From positions 1 to 64,000 of the forward strand of contig NZ_JBICTU010000034.1 of assembly GCF_043197795.1 (NCBI RefSeq): 64,000 nt of DNA, read 5' to 3'. This document shows, piece by piece, positions 39,317 through 48,734 of this stretch. The notes beneath the pieces are model-generated. The model had not been told where the DNA came from. It saw only the letters and a program-made list of their open reading frames with translations, and did not search any database. The translations under genes and the position numbers were made by a program. How positions within the stretch are numbered: the stretch's first letter is position 1; the number at the start of each line of letters is the position of its first letter. Origin of the DNA: Sphaerisporangium sp040649355. Its GTDB lineage: Bacteria; Actinomycetota; Actinomycetes; Streptosporangiales; Streptosporangiaceae.

Positions 39317-42300
39317 CACCCGCATCCGGCCGATTCAAACCGTCCCGCGCAGGTGTGATCAATATCTGGGACTACATCGACGAGGAGTTCGTCTTCGCCG
39401 ACGGGCGACTGGTGCTGCGCGGGCACAACGGTTCGGGCAAGACCAAGGCCCTGGAAGTGCTGTTCCCGTTCGTGCTCGACGGCGTGAGCGACGCCAGGCG
39501 CCTCGACCCCTTCAGCGGCGAGAACCGCACCATGAAGTCCAACCTGCTCTACCGGGGCCAGGAAGCCGAGTACGGCTACGTGTGGATGGAGTTCACCCGA
39601 GATCCAGCCGACGGTAACACAGATGAAACCGGCAAGGGTGTGAGCGCTGCCTGGGACGCCGACCACACCGACGGACGTGGTGGGGAGGCGGTCACGCTCA
39701 TCATCGGGCTGCGGGCTCACCGGCACCGCGACGGCGTCACGCCGTCGTTCTTCGTGACCGGCAGGCGCGTCGGCGTGGACTTCGGGCTGCTGTCCGCCGA
39801 CTCGCGGCCCCTCACCGAGAAGCAGCTCAAAGCGGTCCTGGAGCCCGGAGCAAGGCACAGGACCGCGACCGAATACCGGGCCGCGGTGGACGCCCGCCTT
39901 TTCGGCCTCGGCAAGGAGCGCTACGCCCAGCTCCTCGACCTGCTCCTGGCACTGCGCCGCCCGCTGCTCGCCAAGGATCTCGACCCGGTCAAGGTGTCCG
40001 ACACCCTCAGCGCCGGGCTCAGCCCTGTCGACCCCGTGCTGGTCGAGCAGGCCGCGCGTGACTTCGAGAACCTCGCCGCCGTGCAGCGCCTCTTCGAAGA
40101 CCTCACCCTCGCCGACGGGGCCGTCAAGGAGTTCCTCGGCCACTACACCGCGTACCTGCGGGCCCACGTCCGGCACCACCTCGACCGCATCCACGAGCGG
40201 CTCGACGGGGCGGCGAGCTGCGCCGCCCGCATCGCCCGTTCGGCGTCCGAGCTTCGCCGCGCCCGTACGGCGCACGCCGCCGCCACGGCCGGGCGCGAGG
40301 CCGCCGAGGCCGAGCTCGCGAGGTACGACGGCAGGCTCGCCGTGCTGAAGCAGCACGAGGCGTACAAGGCCAGGGGAGAGCTCGACGGGCTGCGCCGCCA
40401 GATCGCCGACGACAGCGCGGGCATCGCGAGGGAACGGCAGCGCCTCGACCAGGTGCGAGGCCACATCGCCAAGCTGGGCACCGAGGCCGGGAAGGTCGCC
40501 GAGCGGCTGAGAGACGCTCGCGACAAGGCCGGCCGCCACCTCAACGAGCTGGCCGACGCCGCCGGCCATGCCGGCGTGACGGACATCGCCGACCTCACGC
40601 CCGCGGACGGGCCCTCCGATGCCGGTGCGGCCTCCGAGGGTGGTCATATCGCCGGTGGCTTCGGTGGCTCCGGTGCCTCTCCGCGGGAGAGCCCCGCTTC
40701 TCCGCGGGAGAGCCTCGCGCTGGCCAGGGCGAGGGTCACGGCCCGGCGCGGCGACGTCGAGACGGTACGTGGTCATCTGGCCCTGCTCGCTGGGGCCGAA
40801 GCGAAGCGGAAGCGTGCCGAGACGGCGGCGGAAGAGGCCGACCGGGCGGTGACCGCGGGCGAGGAAGAACTGTCCGCCGCCCAGGACAGGCTCGACCGAT
40901 CCCGCCACGCAGCCAAGGACGCCCTGACGCGATGGACCCAGCGCTGGGTCGTGGCCGCGAATCCAGCGGCCGCCACGGCCGATGGTCCGTGCGTGGCCGC
41001 GGTCGGTGGTGCTGGGGGAGCGCCGGTCGGCGAGGCGGCGGGCGGTGGTGCTGGGGGAGCGCCGGTCGGCGAGGCGGCGGGCGGTGGTGCTGGGGGAGCG
41101 CCGGTCGGTGAAGCGGCGGGTGGTGGTGCTGCGGGAGCGTTGGTCGGTGGGGTCGCGTTCGGTGGTGCTGCCGGACCTTCGGCCGGCGAGGTCGCGGTGG
41201 TCAGTGCTGGTGATCTTGCGGCCTTGGAGGAGACGCTCGGGGCGATCGGCGAGGCCGGGGCGCGCAGGTTGCCGGAGGTCTTCGGCGAGCTGACGGAGGA
41301 ACGTCGTGCCGCGGTGATCGAGGCCAGAGCCCACGTGGCCGCCGAGGAGGCGCGTGTCGCGACGCTCCTGCGGGAGCTGCGCGCCGAACGGGAGGCGGTT
41401 GCGGCCGAGCGCGACGACGCGCCTCCCGCCAACGACCTGCGCACGGCCGTCCGCGACGGGCGGCCAGGCGCGCCGCTGTGGCGGCTGGTCCGGTTCGCCG
41501 ACGGGGTCGACGAGCGTGACGCCGCCGGCATCGAGGGCGCGCTGTACGGGGCGGGGCTGCTGACGGCCTGGATCCATCCCGATCCGGAGCTCACCGTCGC
41601 GGCGCTGTCCGAGGGCGAGGCCGATGGATACCTGGTGCCGCTGCCCGAGGAGCGGCGGCCACAGGGGCAGACCCTCGCCGGCATCCTCGTCGCCGAGCGG
41701 CAGGGCATGGTGCCCGCCGAGGTGATCGAAGCCATCCTGCGCTCGATCGCCCTCGACGACGCCCATGCGCGAGTACCTGCGAGAGTTCCCGTCGGGCGTC
41801 CGGGCGACGACGCGGGAGCCGATGCCGGGAGCGGGGAACGCTCGGACCTGGCATCCGGTCCGCACCCGGGGGTCGGTTCGGACCTGGCGGTTGGGTCGCC
41901 AGCGGGGGGTTTGGAGGGCGGGGTCGGTTCAGATGCGGCGGAGGGTTCCGGCGCGGGGGTCGGTTCGGGCGGGGCGGTTGGGTCGCCAGCGGGGGGTTTG
42001 GAGGGCGGGGTCGGTTCGGACGCGGCGGAGGGTTCCGGCGCGGGGGGCGGTTCGGGCCTGGCGGGGGGTTTGGATTTGGGGGTTGGCAGGGGGGGTTGGT
42101 TTGGGGTTGGTCCCTACGTGGGTGGGCGGCCCAAGGCGGCGGTGGAGTACATCGGAGCCACCAATCGCGCGGCTCGACGGCTGGTGCGCATCGCCGAGTA
42201 CGACCGGCTCATCACGGCGCACGTCGAGACCCAGAAGGGCTTGGGCGAGGAGTCCCAGCGTCTCAACGGGCTCGTAGCCGATTTCGGCCGTGCCAGGAAG

Positions 42301-44253
42301 GAATTGCCCGAGACCGGGCCGATCGTCACGGCGGCGGGCGGGGTCGCCGATCGGGCCACCCGCCTGGCGGTGGCGCGAGCGCGGCTCGCCGAGACCGCGA
42401 AGCACGTCGACAGCGCGGTGGCCGAGGTGGGCGCGGCGGCCAGACGGCTCCGGCAGGCCGCCGCCGAGCTGGCGATGCCGCGAGACCCCCGCGAGGTGGA
42501 CGCCGTCGCCCAGGCGCTGGACGACCTGACGCGCGCGGCGGAGGGACTGTGCGCCGAGCGCGAGAAGATCGCCACGGCGCAGGGTGACCTCGCGGAGCGC
42601 GAGGAGACCATCGAGCGGCTGAGCCAGGAGCAGGCCGAGGGGGAGATGGCTCTCGGCACGCGCGAGGCGGCGCACGCCGTCCTGGCCGAGCGGCTCGAAA
42701 CCCTGGAACGCACCTTCGACGCCGACCTGAAGGAAGTGCTCAGGCAGATCACGGAGACCGAGGGCCTGCTCGCCCGGGCGCGTACGACCCGAGGCGAGCA
42801 GGAGCTGGTGGCGACCCGCGAGCGGGAGGCCGAGGTCCTCGCAGGGGCCGAGCTCGAACACGGGCGTGAGGCCCTCGCCGGTGCCTTCTTGAGCATGGCC
42901 GGGCAGATCGCCGAGTTCGTCCCCTACACCCAGGCCGACCTCCGCCCGCTGGCCGGGGTCGCCGATCCCACACCCTGGCCCCTGGAGGATCGCCCTCGGG
43001 GGCCGGAGCGGGCGGGTGAGGACGTCGCAGAGCTGATGCTGGCCGACCCGTCCCCCGATCCGCTGGAGGCGGTCCGCGCGACCCTGCCGGGCGACGCCCT
43101 GGCGATCATCGACGCCTACGACGCGGCGACGCAGGGAGGGCGGGCGGTCACCGACGCCACGCTGAAGAACACGCTCGACCGCATCTCCAACGCCCTGCGC
43201 GACTTCCAGGCGGCCCTGGAGAAGTGCCAGGAGGACTACCGCCTCGACTGGGAGCCGGGCGCGGTGCTCACCGTCCACGTCATCGACGCCGACGGGCGGG
43301 GCCCGGTGTCGGCGTTCGCCCGCGGCGTCGCGGAACGTGCCGAGGAGCAGGGGGTGCTCCTTGAGGACCGCGAGCGCACCGTCCTTGAGGACGAGCTGCT
43401 GACGGGCCTGGCACAGCAGATCCACTCCCGCGTCGTCGCCGCCAAGGACCTGGTCCGGGGCATGAACGCCGACACCCGTTCCAAGCCCATGTCGTCCGGG
43501 ACGACGATCGGCATCCGCTGGGTCCAGTCCGACAAGATCGACGACAGGCAGCGTGCCGTGGCGGCCCTGCTGGTGCGCGACACGGCGGCGCTCGGGAACC
43601 AAGGGCTCGTCACGCTTCGCGGGCACCTCAGGCAGATGATCAGGGACCACCGGGCCAGGAACTCCCGCGCCACCTACAAGGAGGCGCTCGCGGCCGTCCT
43701 CGACTACCGCTCCTGGTACACCTTCGAGCTGCTGATGGCGCGGCGCGGGGAGCCCGAGGTCAGGCTGACGCGGGCGAAGCACTCGCAGATGTCGGGTGGC
43801 GAGAAGTCCGCCTCGATCCACCTGCCGCTGTTCGCCGCCGCCAACGCGCTCTACTCGTCGGGACGGGCGTCGTGCCCCCGGGTGATCGCCCTCGACGAGG
43901 CGTTCGCCGGGATCGACGACAACTACAAACCCGAGCTTCTCGGGCTGACCGTGCAGTTCGGGCTCGACCTCTTCATGACCGGTCATGACCTGTGGTGCAC
44001 GTACTCCACGGTGCCGATGATCGCGCACTACGACCTGCTGCACGACAGCGAGCTCCGTACGGTGTCGACCATCCTCGCGCTCTGGGACGGGGCCCAGGTC
44101 TTCGACGCCGACGCCGGATACGCCGGCAACGACGAGCTGGTCAAGGAGCTCCTCGGGTTCACCCCCCGGCGGCACGCCCCGCCCGGCTCGCGGGAGGACA
44201 CCCTCTACACCGACGACGAGGACGACCTTGAGGAGCAGGAGGCCATGGTGTGA
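39313..44253 (+). CDS. jetC: JetC, type II Wadjet SMC-like ATPase (TIGR02680), repeat-expanded
   Basis: 1646 residues, against roughly 1300-1400 as I recall for the family. Walker A GHNGSGKT at 37-44 after INIWDYIDEEFVFADGRLVL. Long coiled coil (about 275-560 and 1000-1180) on both sides of a hinge near 700-950. ABC signature QMSGGEKSAS near 1495 and Walker B VIALDEAFAG near 1525, then MTGHDLWCTYSTVPMIAHYD. It should form the plasmid-sensing loop-extruding motor with JetA and JetB. Three in-frame tandem expansions lie in the coil and hinge regions. The nuclease partner JetD is not found downstream. Confidence 0.92.
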   Translation: MTPASGRFKPSRAGVINIWDYIDEEFVFADGRLVLRGHNGSGKTKALEVLFPFVLDGVSDARRLDPFSGENRTMKSNLLYRGQEAEYGYVWMEFTRDPADGNTDETGKGVSAAWDADHTDGRGGEAVTLIIGLRAHRHRDGVTPSFFVTGRRVGVDFGLLSADSRPLTEKQLKAVLEPGARHRTATEYRAAVDARLFGLGKERYAQLLDLLLALRRPLLAKDLDPVKVSDTLSAGLSPVDPVLVEQAARDFENLAAVQRLFEDLTLADGAVKEFLGHYTAYLRAHVRHHLDRIHERLDGAASCAARIARSASELRRARTAHAAATAGREAAEAELARYDGRLAVLKQHEAYKARGELDGLRRQIADDSAGIARERQRLDQVRGHIAKLGTEAGKVAERLRDARDKAGRHLNELADAAGHAGVTDIADLTPADGPSDAGAASEGGHIAGGFGGSGASPRESPASPRESLALARARVTARRGDVETVRGHLALLAGAEAKRKRAETAAEEADRAVTAGEEELSAAQDRLDRSRHAAKDALTRWTQRWVVAANPAAATADGPCVAAVGGAGGAPVGEAAGGGAGGAPVGEAAGGGAGGAPVGEAAGGGAAGALVGGVAFGGAAGPSAGEVAVVSAGDLAALEETLGAIGEAGARRLPEVFGELTEERRAAVIEARAHVAAEEARVATLLRELRAEREAVAAERDDAPPANDLRTAVRDGRPGAPLWRLVRFADGVDERDAAGIEGALYGAGLLTAWIHPDPELTVAALSEGEADGYLVPLPEERRPQGQTLAGILVAERQGMVPAEVIEAILRSIALDDAHARVPARVPVGRPGDDAGADAGSGERSDLASGPHPGVGSDLAVGSPAGGLEGGVGSDAAEGSGAGVGSGGAVGSPAGGLEGGVGSDAAEGSGAGGGSGLAGGLDLGVGRGGWFGVGPYVGGRPKAAVEYIGATNRAARRLVRIAEYDRLITAHVETQKGLGEESQRLNGLVADFGRARKELPETGPIVTAAGGVADRATRLAVARARLAETAKHVDSAVAEVGAAARRLRQAAAELAMPRDPREVDAVAQALDDLTRAAEGLCAEREKIATAQGDLAEREETIERLSQEQAEGEMALGTREAAHAVLAERLETLERTFDADLKEVLRQITETEGLLARARTTRGEQELVATREREAEVLAGAELEHGREALAGAFLSMAGQIAEFVPYTQADLRPLAGVADPTPWPLEDRPRGPERAGEDVAELMLADPSPDPLEAVRATLPGDALAIIDAYDAATQGGRAVTDATLKNTLDRISNALRDFQAALEKCQEDYRLDWEPGAVLTVHVIDADGRGPVSAFARGVAERAEEQGVLLEDRERTVLEDELLTGLAQQIHSRVVAAKDLVRGMNADTRSKPMSSGTTIGIRWVQSDKIDDRQRAVAALLVRDTAALGNQGLVTLRGHLRQMIRDHRARNSRATYKEALAAVLDYRSWYTFELLMARRGEPEVRLTRAKHSQMSGGEKSASIHLPLFAAANALYSSGRASCPRVIALDEAFAGIDDNYKPELLGLTVQFGLDLFMTGHDLWCTYSTVPMIAHYDLLHDSELRTVSTILALWDGAQVFDADAGYAGNDELVKELLGFTPRRHAPPGSREDTLYTDDEDDLEEQEAMV
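40678..40719 (+). repeat. 21-bp tandem duplication within jetC
   Basis: tctccgcgggagagccccgc starts at 40678 and recurs at 40699, encoding SPRESPA then SPRESLA. In frame. Confidence 0.8.
41005..41160 (+). repeat. 39-bp tandem repeat within jetC, four copies
   Basis: Units starting ggtggtgctg at 41005, 41044, 41083 and 41122 encode a 13-residue Gly/Ala-rich block (GAGGAPVGEAAGG type). The first three are nearly identical, the fourth is diverged, and the next block is degenerate. Confidence 0.9.
41886..42060 (+). repeat. 87-bp tandem repeat within jetC, two copies
   Basis: ggcggttgggtcgccagcgg starts at 41886 and again at 41973. Each unit encodes 29 residues beginning AVGSPAGGLEGGVGSDAAEG, within a longer Gly-rich stretch that interrupts the hinge. 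Confidence 0.9.
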
Positions 44254-44297
44254 CAGGCGAGGCGCGTACGGGTGACAGGAACGCGCGAATACGTTAG
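44250..44297 (+). pseudogene. Possible vestige of jetD (start plus 15 codons)
   Basis: A GTG at 44250 overlaps the jetC stop as GTGTGA, the coupling arrangement seen between jetB and jetC. The frame gives VTGEARTGDRNARIR then TAG. In type II Wadjet operons jetD (DUF2399/TIGR02679) commonly follows jetC closely. The peptide is too short to be identified by sequence. Confidence 0.3.
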
Positions 44298-44425
44298 GAC
44301 CGAAACGGCCGAATTGAGTTGGTGCATTTATCCCTAAAAAGAGGTGTCAACGCGACCAGAGCGGGCACGCGACTTCTCGGGCTGGGCCGGCAGTCGTTAC
44401 GTTCACTCACTTGTATGGGATAGCT

Positions 44426-44707
44426 ATGGTCATCCAGGACACCGTCATACCTGCAGTTTCGTGGCTGCGTCGTGCCGCCTGTCGCGGAGAGGATCCGGAG
44501 CTGTTCTTCCCGATCTCCGCGAAGGGCCCCGGCCACGTTCAGCACGAGCGGGCCAAGGCGGTCTGCCGCCGCTGTCCCGTACGGACACCCTGCCTGAACT
44601 ACGCGGTGACGAGCCGCGAGGAGCACGGCATCTGGGGAGGCACCGATCCCGACGAACGCAGGGCCAACGCCCCCCGGAGCCAGGATTGGCGCGTCCACGC
44701 GGGGTAG
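44426..44707 (+). CDS. WhiB-family iron-sulfur transcriptional regulator
   Basis: 93 residues from the ATG at 44426 (a TTG 15 bases upstream is possible; neither has a strong ribosome site, so a leaderless start is likely). Cys19, Cys47, Cys50 and Cys56 (AACRGED, VCRRCP, TPCLNY) hold the [4Fe-4S] cluster, followed by HGIWGGTDPDERR, the G(I/V)WGG turn and basic tail. It binds sigma factor region 4 to control transcription. Which Wbl subgroup it belongs to cannot be fixed from this alone. Confidence 0.9.
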   Translation: MVIQDTVIPAVSWLRRAACRGEDPELFFPISAKGPGHVQHERAKAVCRRCPVRTPCLNYAVTSREEHGIWGGTDPDERRANAPRSQDWRVHAG

Positions 44708-44717
44708 TGATCACCTC

Positions 44718-45119
44718 ATGAACGACGACCTCCCAGATCCGGACCACCGGCGGCCCGCCGGGCTGGACGACGCCACCGTCGAGGCGCTCGGCAAGCTTTC
44801 GGAGGCCCTGGAGACCGCCGAGCGGGCACGAGGTCACCTGTACGCCTTCCACCAGCTCACCGGACGGGCCCACCGGATGCTGGAGGACGCGGTGGCCCTG
44901 CTCCGCGAGGCCGGGCACGGCGACCATGCCGACACGGTGTGCTCCGACCTGCTCGGCCGCGACGTGCTCGCCGGAAAGTGGACCTTCCAGATCGTCGAGG
45001 AGTACGACGACGGTTACCGCCGCTGTTTCGTCGACCTGGAGGAGCGCATGAGGAACCAGCTGGCGGGGGGCCGGCGGCACATCTACGAGGCGGAGATGAA
45101 GCAACGCCTCCACGGCTGA
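44718..45119 (+). CDS. Conserved actinobacterial hypothetical protein
   Basis: 133 residues, mostly helical: LSEALETAERARGHLYAFHQLTGRAHRMLEDAVALLREAGH, DLLGRDVLAGKWTFQIVEEYDDGYRRCFVDLEERMRN. I recall it as a family widespread in actinobacteria without known function. It starts 10 bases after whiB on the same strand, so co-transcription is possible. No catalytic motif. Confidence 0.7.
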   Translation: MNDDLPDPDHRRPAGLDDATVEALGKLSEALETAERARGHLYAFHQLTGRAHRMLEDAVALLREAGHGDHADTVCSDLLGRDVLAGKWTFQIVEEYDDGYRRCFVDLEERMRNQLAGGRRHIYEAEMKQRLHG

Positions 45120-45255
45120 CCGCCCTCCCCGACCAGCCGCGGGTCCGGCCTCGGAAAGCCCTGCGCGACCTCGGGAAGGCTCCCGCCCGGCCTCGGGAGG
45201 CCCAGGCTGCTTCGCGGAAACCGGGGCCCGGGTGCCCTCATGGAGACGGGACGGG

Positions 45256-46176
45256 CTACTTGAGGGCTCCGGCGGTGAGGCCGGCCTGGATCTGGCGTTG
45301 GAAGATCGTGTACACGATCAGCATGGGCAGGATGGCCATGCTCAGCGCGGCGAACAGCGCGGACCAGTCGGCGTCGTATCCTGCCGCCGTGGAGATGTCC
45401 GCGATGCCCTGGGTGATCACCCACTTGTCCTTCGACTGGCCGCTGAGCAGGACGAGCGGTATCTGGTACTGGTTCCACTGGCCCAGGATGTTGAAGATCG
45501 TGATGCTGACGATGCCCGGCCGGGCCATGGGCAGCATGATCTGGAAGAACACCCGGCTGTGGGACGCGCCGTCCACGAACGCCGCCTCCGCCACCGCGTG
45601 GGGAAGCGTGCGGAAGAACGCCGACAGGAAGAACACCGTGAACGGCAGCGAGTAGGCGATGTACACGAGCACCAGCCCGCCCCGCGTGTCCAGCCCGATG
45701 AACTGGCCGATCAGCGGGATGCTGCCCATGTTCCGCACCACGAAGAACAGCGGCGTCAGCGCAAGGTACACCGGGAAGGCCAGCCCCGAGACGAACAGCA
45801 GATAGATCGCCCGGTTGCCCCGGAACCGGTAGCGCGCGAGCACGTACGCCGCCATCGAGCCGAACAGCATGGTGCCGAACGTCCCGAACGCCACGATGAC
45901 GACGCTGTTGATCATGTACTGGCCGACATGGGCGTGCTCCCAGGCCCGTGCCCAGTTGTCCCAGCGCAGGGTGGCGGGGACCGACCAGGCGCTGCCGAAG
46001 ATCTCGTCCTCGCTCTTCACCGAGGCGAGGAACGTCCACACGATCGGCACCACCACCAGCACGGTCCACACGATCAGCGCGAGGTGGGACAACCCCGACA
46101 GCGGGCCGAGGCGGATCCTGCGCCGCTCGCGCGCCGCGCTCCGGCTGAGCGTCACCTTCTCCGCCCGCGAAACCAT
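45256..46176 (-). CDS. ngcG: Carbohydrate ABC permease, NgcG-like
   Basis: 306 residues, six hydrophobic segments, with the EAA loop EAAFVDGASHSRVFFQIMLP that docks the ATPase. MalG-type (second permease) subfamily. Last gene of the ngcE-ngcF-ngcG operon, 12 bases after ngcF. No ATPase gene is present, as expected for systems that use the shared ATPase MsiK. Confidence 0.85.
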   Translation of the reverse strand: MVSRAEKVTLSRSAARERRRIRLGPLSGLSHLALIVWTVLVVVPIVWTFLASVKSEDEIFGSAWSVPATLRWDNWARAWEHAHVGQYMINSVVIVAFGTFGTMLFGSMAAYVLARYRFRGNRAIYLLFVSGLAFPVYLALTPLFFVVRNMGSIPLIGQFIGLDTRGGLVLVYIAYSLPFTVFFLSAFFRTLPHAVAEAAFVDGASHSRVFFQIMLPMARPGIVSITIFNILGQWNQYQIPLVLLSGQSKDKWVITQGIADISTAAGYDADWSALFAALSMAILPMLIVYTIFQRQIQAGLTAGALK

Positions 46177-46188
46177 TGTCAGGCCCCC

Positions 46189-47127
46189 TCAGAACTCGAT
46201 CCGCTCGCGACGCGACAGGCGCATCGCCAGCACCGCGAAGGCGACCGTGAAGAAGAACAGCACCACGCCCATGGCCGAGGCGTAGCCGAACTTGAAGTAC
46301 TGGAACGCGTTGCGGTAGATCTCGGCCGCCATCACCGTCGTGGAGTGGTCGGGCCCGCCGTGCTCGGCCGTCATCACCCACACGATGGCGAAGACGTCCA
46401 GCGCGGCGATGCCGAGATAGATCAACCCGACCTGCACGGTGTCCCAGAGCAGCGGCAGCGTGACCCGGGCGAACAACTGGACGCGTCCCGCCCCGTCGAT
46501 CTGGGCGGCCTCGTACATCTCGCGCGGGATGGACGCCATGCCGGCCGAGAAGAGCACCACGTAGAACCCGACGGCCTGCCAGACAAGTACCCCCAGGATC
46601 GACCAGAACGCCACATCCGGGTTGGACAGGAACCCGACCGGCTCCAGCCCGAGGGCCACCAGCGGCCCGTTCAGCATGCCGCTCCGGTCGGGCCGGAACA
46701 CCTGCTGGAACAGGACGGCGACGATCGCCACGGCCAGCACCTGGGGGAAGAAGAACACCACGCGGTAGAACCGGGAGCCCCAGATGCCGGACACGCCCCC
46801 TCCCGTCCCCCCGGCGTTGAGAAGGAAGGCGAAGAACAGGGCGATCGCGATGGTGAGCAGCGGCAGCAGGACCAGCAGCAGGCCGTTGTGGCCGACCGCC
46901 GTCCAGAAGGTGCCGTCGCCCAGAAGCCTCTGGAAGTTCTCCAGCCCGACGAACCGGGGGCCGGCGCTCACGCCCCGCCAGTTGGTCATCGCGATGTAGA
47001 AGGCCTGCGCGTAGGGGGAGATCACGTAGATGAGGTAGAGCAGCACCGGAACCGCGAGAAAGCCCGTTATGAACCGCGCCCTGGTGAAGCCGGCCCCTCT
47101 CATGACGCGCGTCCTGCCGTTCGTCAT
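46189..47127 (-). CDS. ngcF: Carbohydrate ABC permease, NgcF-like
   Basis: 312 residues, MalF-type: RFITGFLAVPVLLYLIYVISPYAQAFYIAMTNW at the N terminus, six hydrophobic segments and the EAA motif EAAQIDGAGRVQLFARVTLP. Lies between ngcE (43 bases upstream) and ngcG. Confidence 0.85.
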   Translation of the reverse strand: MTNGRTRVMRGAGFTRARFITGFLAVPVLLYLIYVISPYAQAFYIAMTNWRGVSAGPRFVGLENFQRLLGDGTFWTAVGHNGLLLVLLPLLTIAIALFFAFLLNAGGTGGGVSGIWGSRFYRVVFFFPQVLAVAIVAVLFQQVFRPDRSGMLNGPLVALGLEPVGFLSNPDVAFWSILGVLVWQAVGFYVVLFSAGMASIPREMYEAAQIDGAGRVQLFARVTLPLLWDTVQVGLIYLGIAALDVFAIVWVMTAEHGGPDHSTTVMAAEIYRNAFQYFKFGYASAMGVVLFFFTVAFAVLAMRLSRRERIEF

Positions 47128-47170
47128 CCCGCTCGCCGCCTTTCCTGCCGCTACCGGGCGACCGTTTCGG

Positions 47171-48598
47171 TCAGCGGGTGAACTTCTTGACCGAGGAGTC
47201 GTTCTTGATCTCGTCGGACTTCTTCTGGATCCGGTCGGCCCACTCCGCGACCTTCAGCCGGCCCGACATGAGCTGGCCGGTGGCCGCGGCCACCTCGTCG
47301 TGCAGTTCCTTGTACCACTGGCGGAACCGGAAGTAGGTGACGTTGGTCCCCGCGTCCTTCAGGGCCGAGGCGGCGCTCTCCAGGCCGGGCTTGAGCGTGC
47401 GCCCGTCCGCCGCGCCGTTCACCACGGTCAGCGTGCTGACCAGCTCGGTGAACTTCCCCGCGCCGTCCTTGGAGAGCATGGCGCGCATGTACTCCACGCC
47501 GGCGAGCGGGTTGGCCGACTTGGCCGCCACGAAGTACTCCTCACCGGGCCGGGAGTGCAGCGTGCCGTACGGCAGGGCGTCGGACCCGGTGAACGAGGGG
47601 AGCGGGAACATGGCGTAGCCGAAGTCGGCCGGCGTGGTGTCCTTCTGCTCGTTCTCCAGCCACGACCCGCAGGGCAGCATGGCCACCTCGTACTTGTTCT
47701 GCGCCGTCTGGGTCTGGATGTGGTCAAGCCCCTCGGTGCCCTGGAGCAGGTACTTGGCCCCGATCTCGGCGAAGGCGCCGGCGGCCTTCGCGACCGGCTC
47801 GGCCTTCCACGCGCCGTCCGCCAGGTTGTCGATGTTCTTCAGGACATCGGCGCCCCCGATCTTGGCGGAGAGCGTGAGGATCGTCTCGTAGATGTAGAAC
47901 GGGTGCTTTCCGGCGTAGGTGAACGGCGCGGCCCTGCCGGACTTCTTGATCTTCTCGCACAGCGCCGTGAACTCGTCCCAGGTCTTGGGCACCTCCCAGT
48001 CGTTGTCGCCGAAGAGCTTCTTGGAGTACCAGATGCCCCACACCGTGCTGGCGTAGTTGAGCACGGAGAAGGTGCCGTCGTAGGTGCCGAGCTCGATGGC
48101 GGAGGGCAGGATCGTGTCGCGCACCTTCACGCCGGGGTCGTCCCAGCTGGGCGCGTCCAGCAGTGCGCCGAGGTCCTGGAGCTGGCCGTCCTGGGCCAGC
48201 GCGCCGAAGTCCATCGCGTTGTCGCCGGAGTTGTTGATGAACTCGGGAGGGTCGCCCCCGGCGAACCGGGGCTGCAGGGTCTTGGCGATCTCCTTGGTGG
48301 CCGTGTGCTTGATCTCGACCTTGGCGTGCTTGCCCTTGAACAGCGGCTCGTGGATGTCCCGGGCGTAGGCGTCGCCGAAGCCTCCGTCGAAGATCACCAC
48401 TTCGAACGGTCTGTCCTCGGCGATGCCGAGCGGGTTGGTCGCCGTCTTGGCCCCGGTGGCCGGGGCCTGCGACCCGCCGGGGTTGCCGCCGCCGGCCGGG
48501 GACGCGCACGCCGACAGCGCGGCCGCCGCGGGAAGGAGCAGGCCGGCGAGGGCGGCGCTTCGCAGTAGTTCGCGCCGGGAAAAGGAGCTTTCCGCCAT
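47171..48598 (-). CDS. ngcE: NgcE-type N-acetylglucosamine/chitobiose-binding lipoprotein
   Basis: 475 residues from the ATG at 48598 (aggagg upstream). A twin-arginine signal (SRRELLRS) with lipobox Cys31 (LSAC) anchors it outside the membrane. EDRPFEVVIFDGGFGDAYARDIHEPL, GTEGLDHIQTQTAQNKYEVAMLPCGSWLENEQ and the basic end KKFTR match my recollection of Streptomyces NgcE, which binds GlcNAc and its beta-1,4 dimer. Its operon, the LPMO at 26.4 kb and the SIS protein upstream support amino-sugar uptake. Confidence 0.85.
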   Translation of the reverse strand: MAESSFSRRELLRSAALAGLLLPAAAALSACASPAGGGNPGGSQAPATGAKTATNPLGIAEDRPFEVVIFDGGFGDAYARDIHEPLFKGKHAKVEIKHTATKEIAKTLQPRFAGGDPPEFINNSGDNAMDFGALAQDGQLQDLGALLDAPSWDDPGVKVRDTILPSAIELGTYDGTFSVLNYASTVWGIWYSKKLFGDNDWEVPKTWDEFTALCEKIKKSGRAAPFTYAGKHPFYIYETILTLSAKIGGADVLKNIDNLADGAWKAEPVAKAAGAFAEIGAKYLLQGTEGLDHIQTQTAQNKYEVAMLPCGSWLENEQKDTTPADFGYAMFPLPSFTGSDALPYGTLHSRPGEEYFVAAKSANPLAGVEYMRAMLSKDGAGKFTELVSTLTVVNGAADGRTLKPGLESAASALKDAGTNVTYFRFRQWYKELHDEVAAATGQLMSGRLKVAEWADRIQKKSDEIKNDSSVKKFTR

Positions 48599-48734
48599 GA
48601 AGTCCTCCTGGGGGTGGAGCGTCCGCCGCGGCCTCTGCTGCGAAGGGCCTCGTACGGGAGCGGGGGTTCTCTGGTCAAACCTGGTGTCAATACATTGGAT
48701 CAAGAACTGCGGCCCTGCCACGAGATTCGACCGA

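Noticed and set aside
48671..48690. Possible DasR (dre) site upstream of ngcE: ctggtcaaacctggt
   Set aside because: The half-sites are one base too close and the right arm does not match; it may just be part of the promoter.
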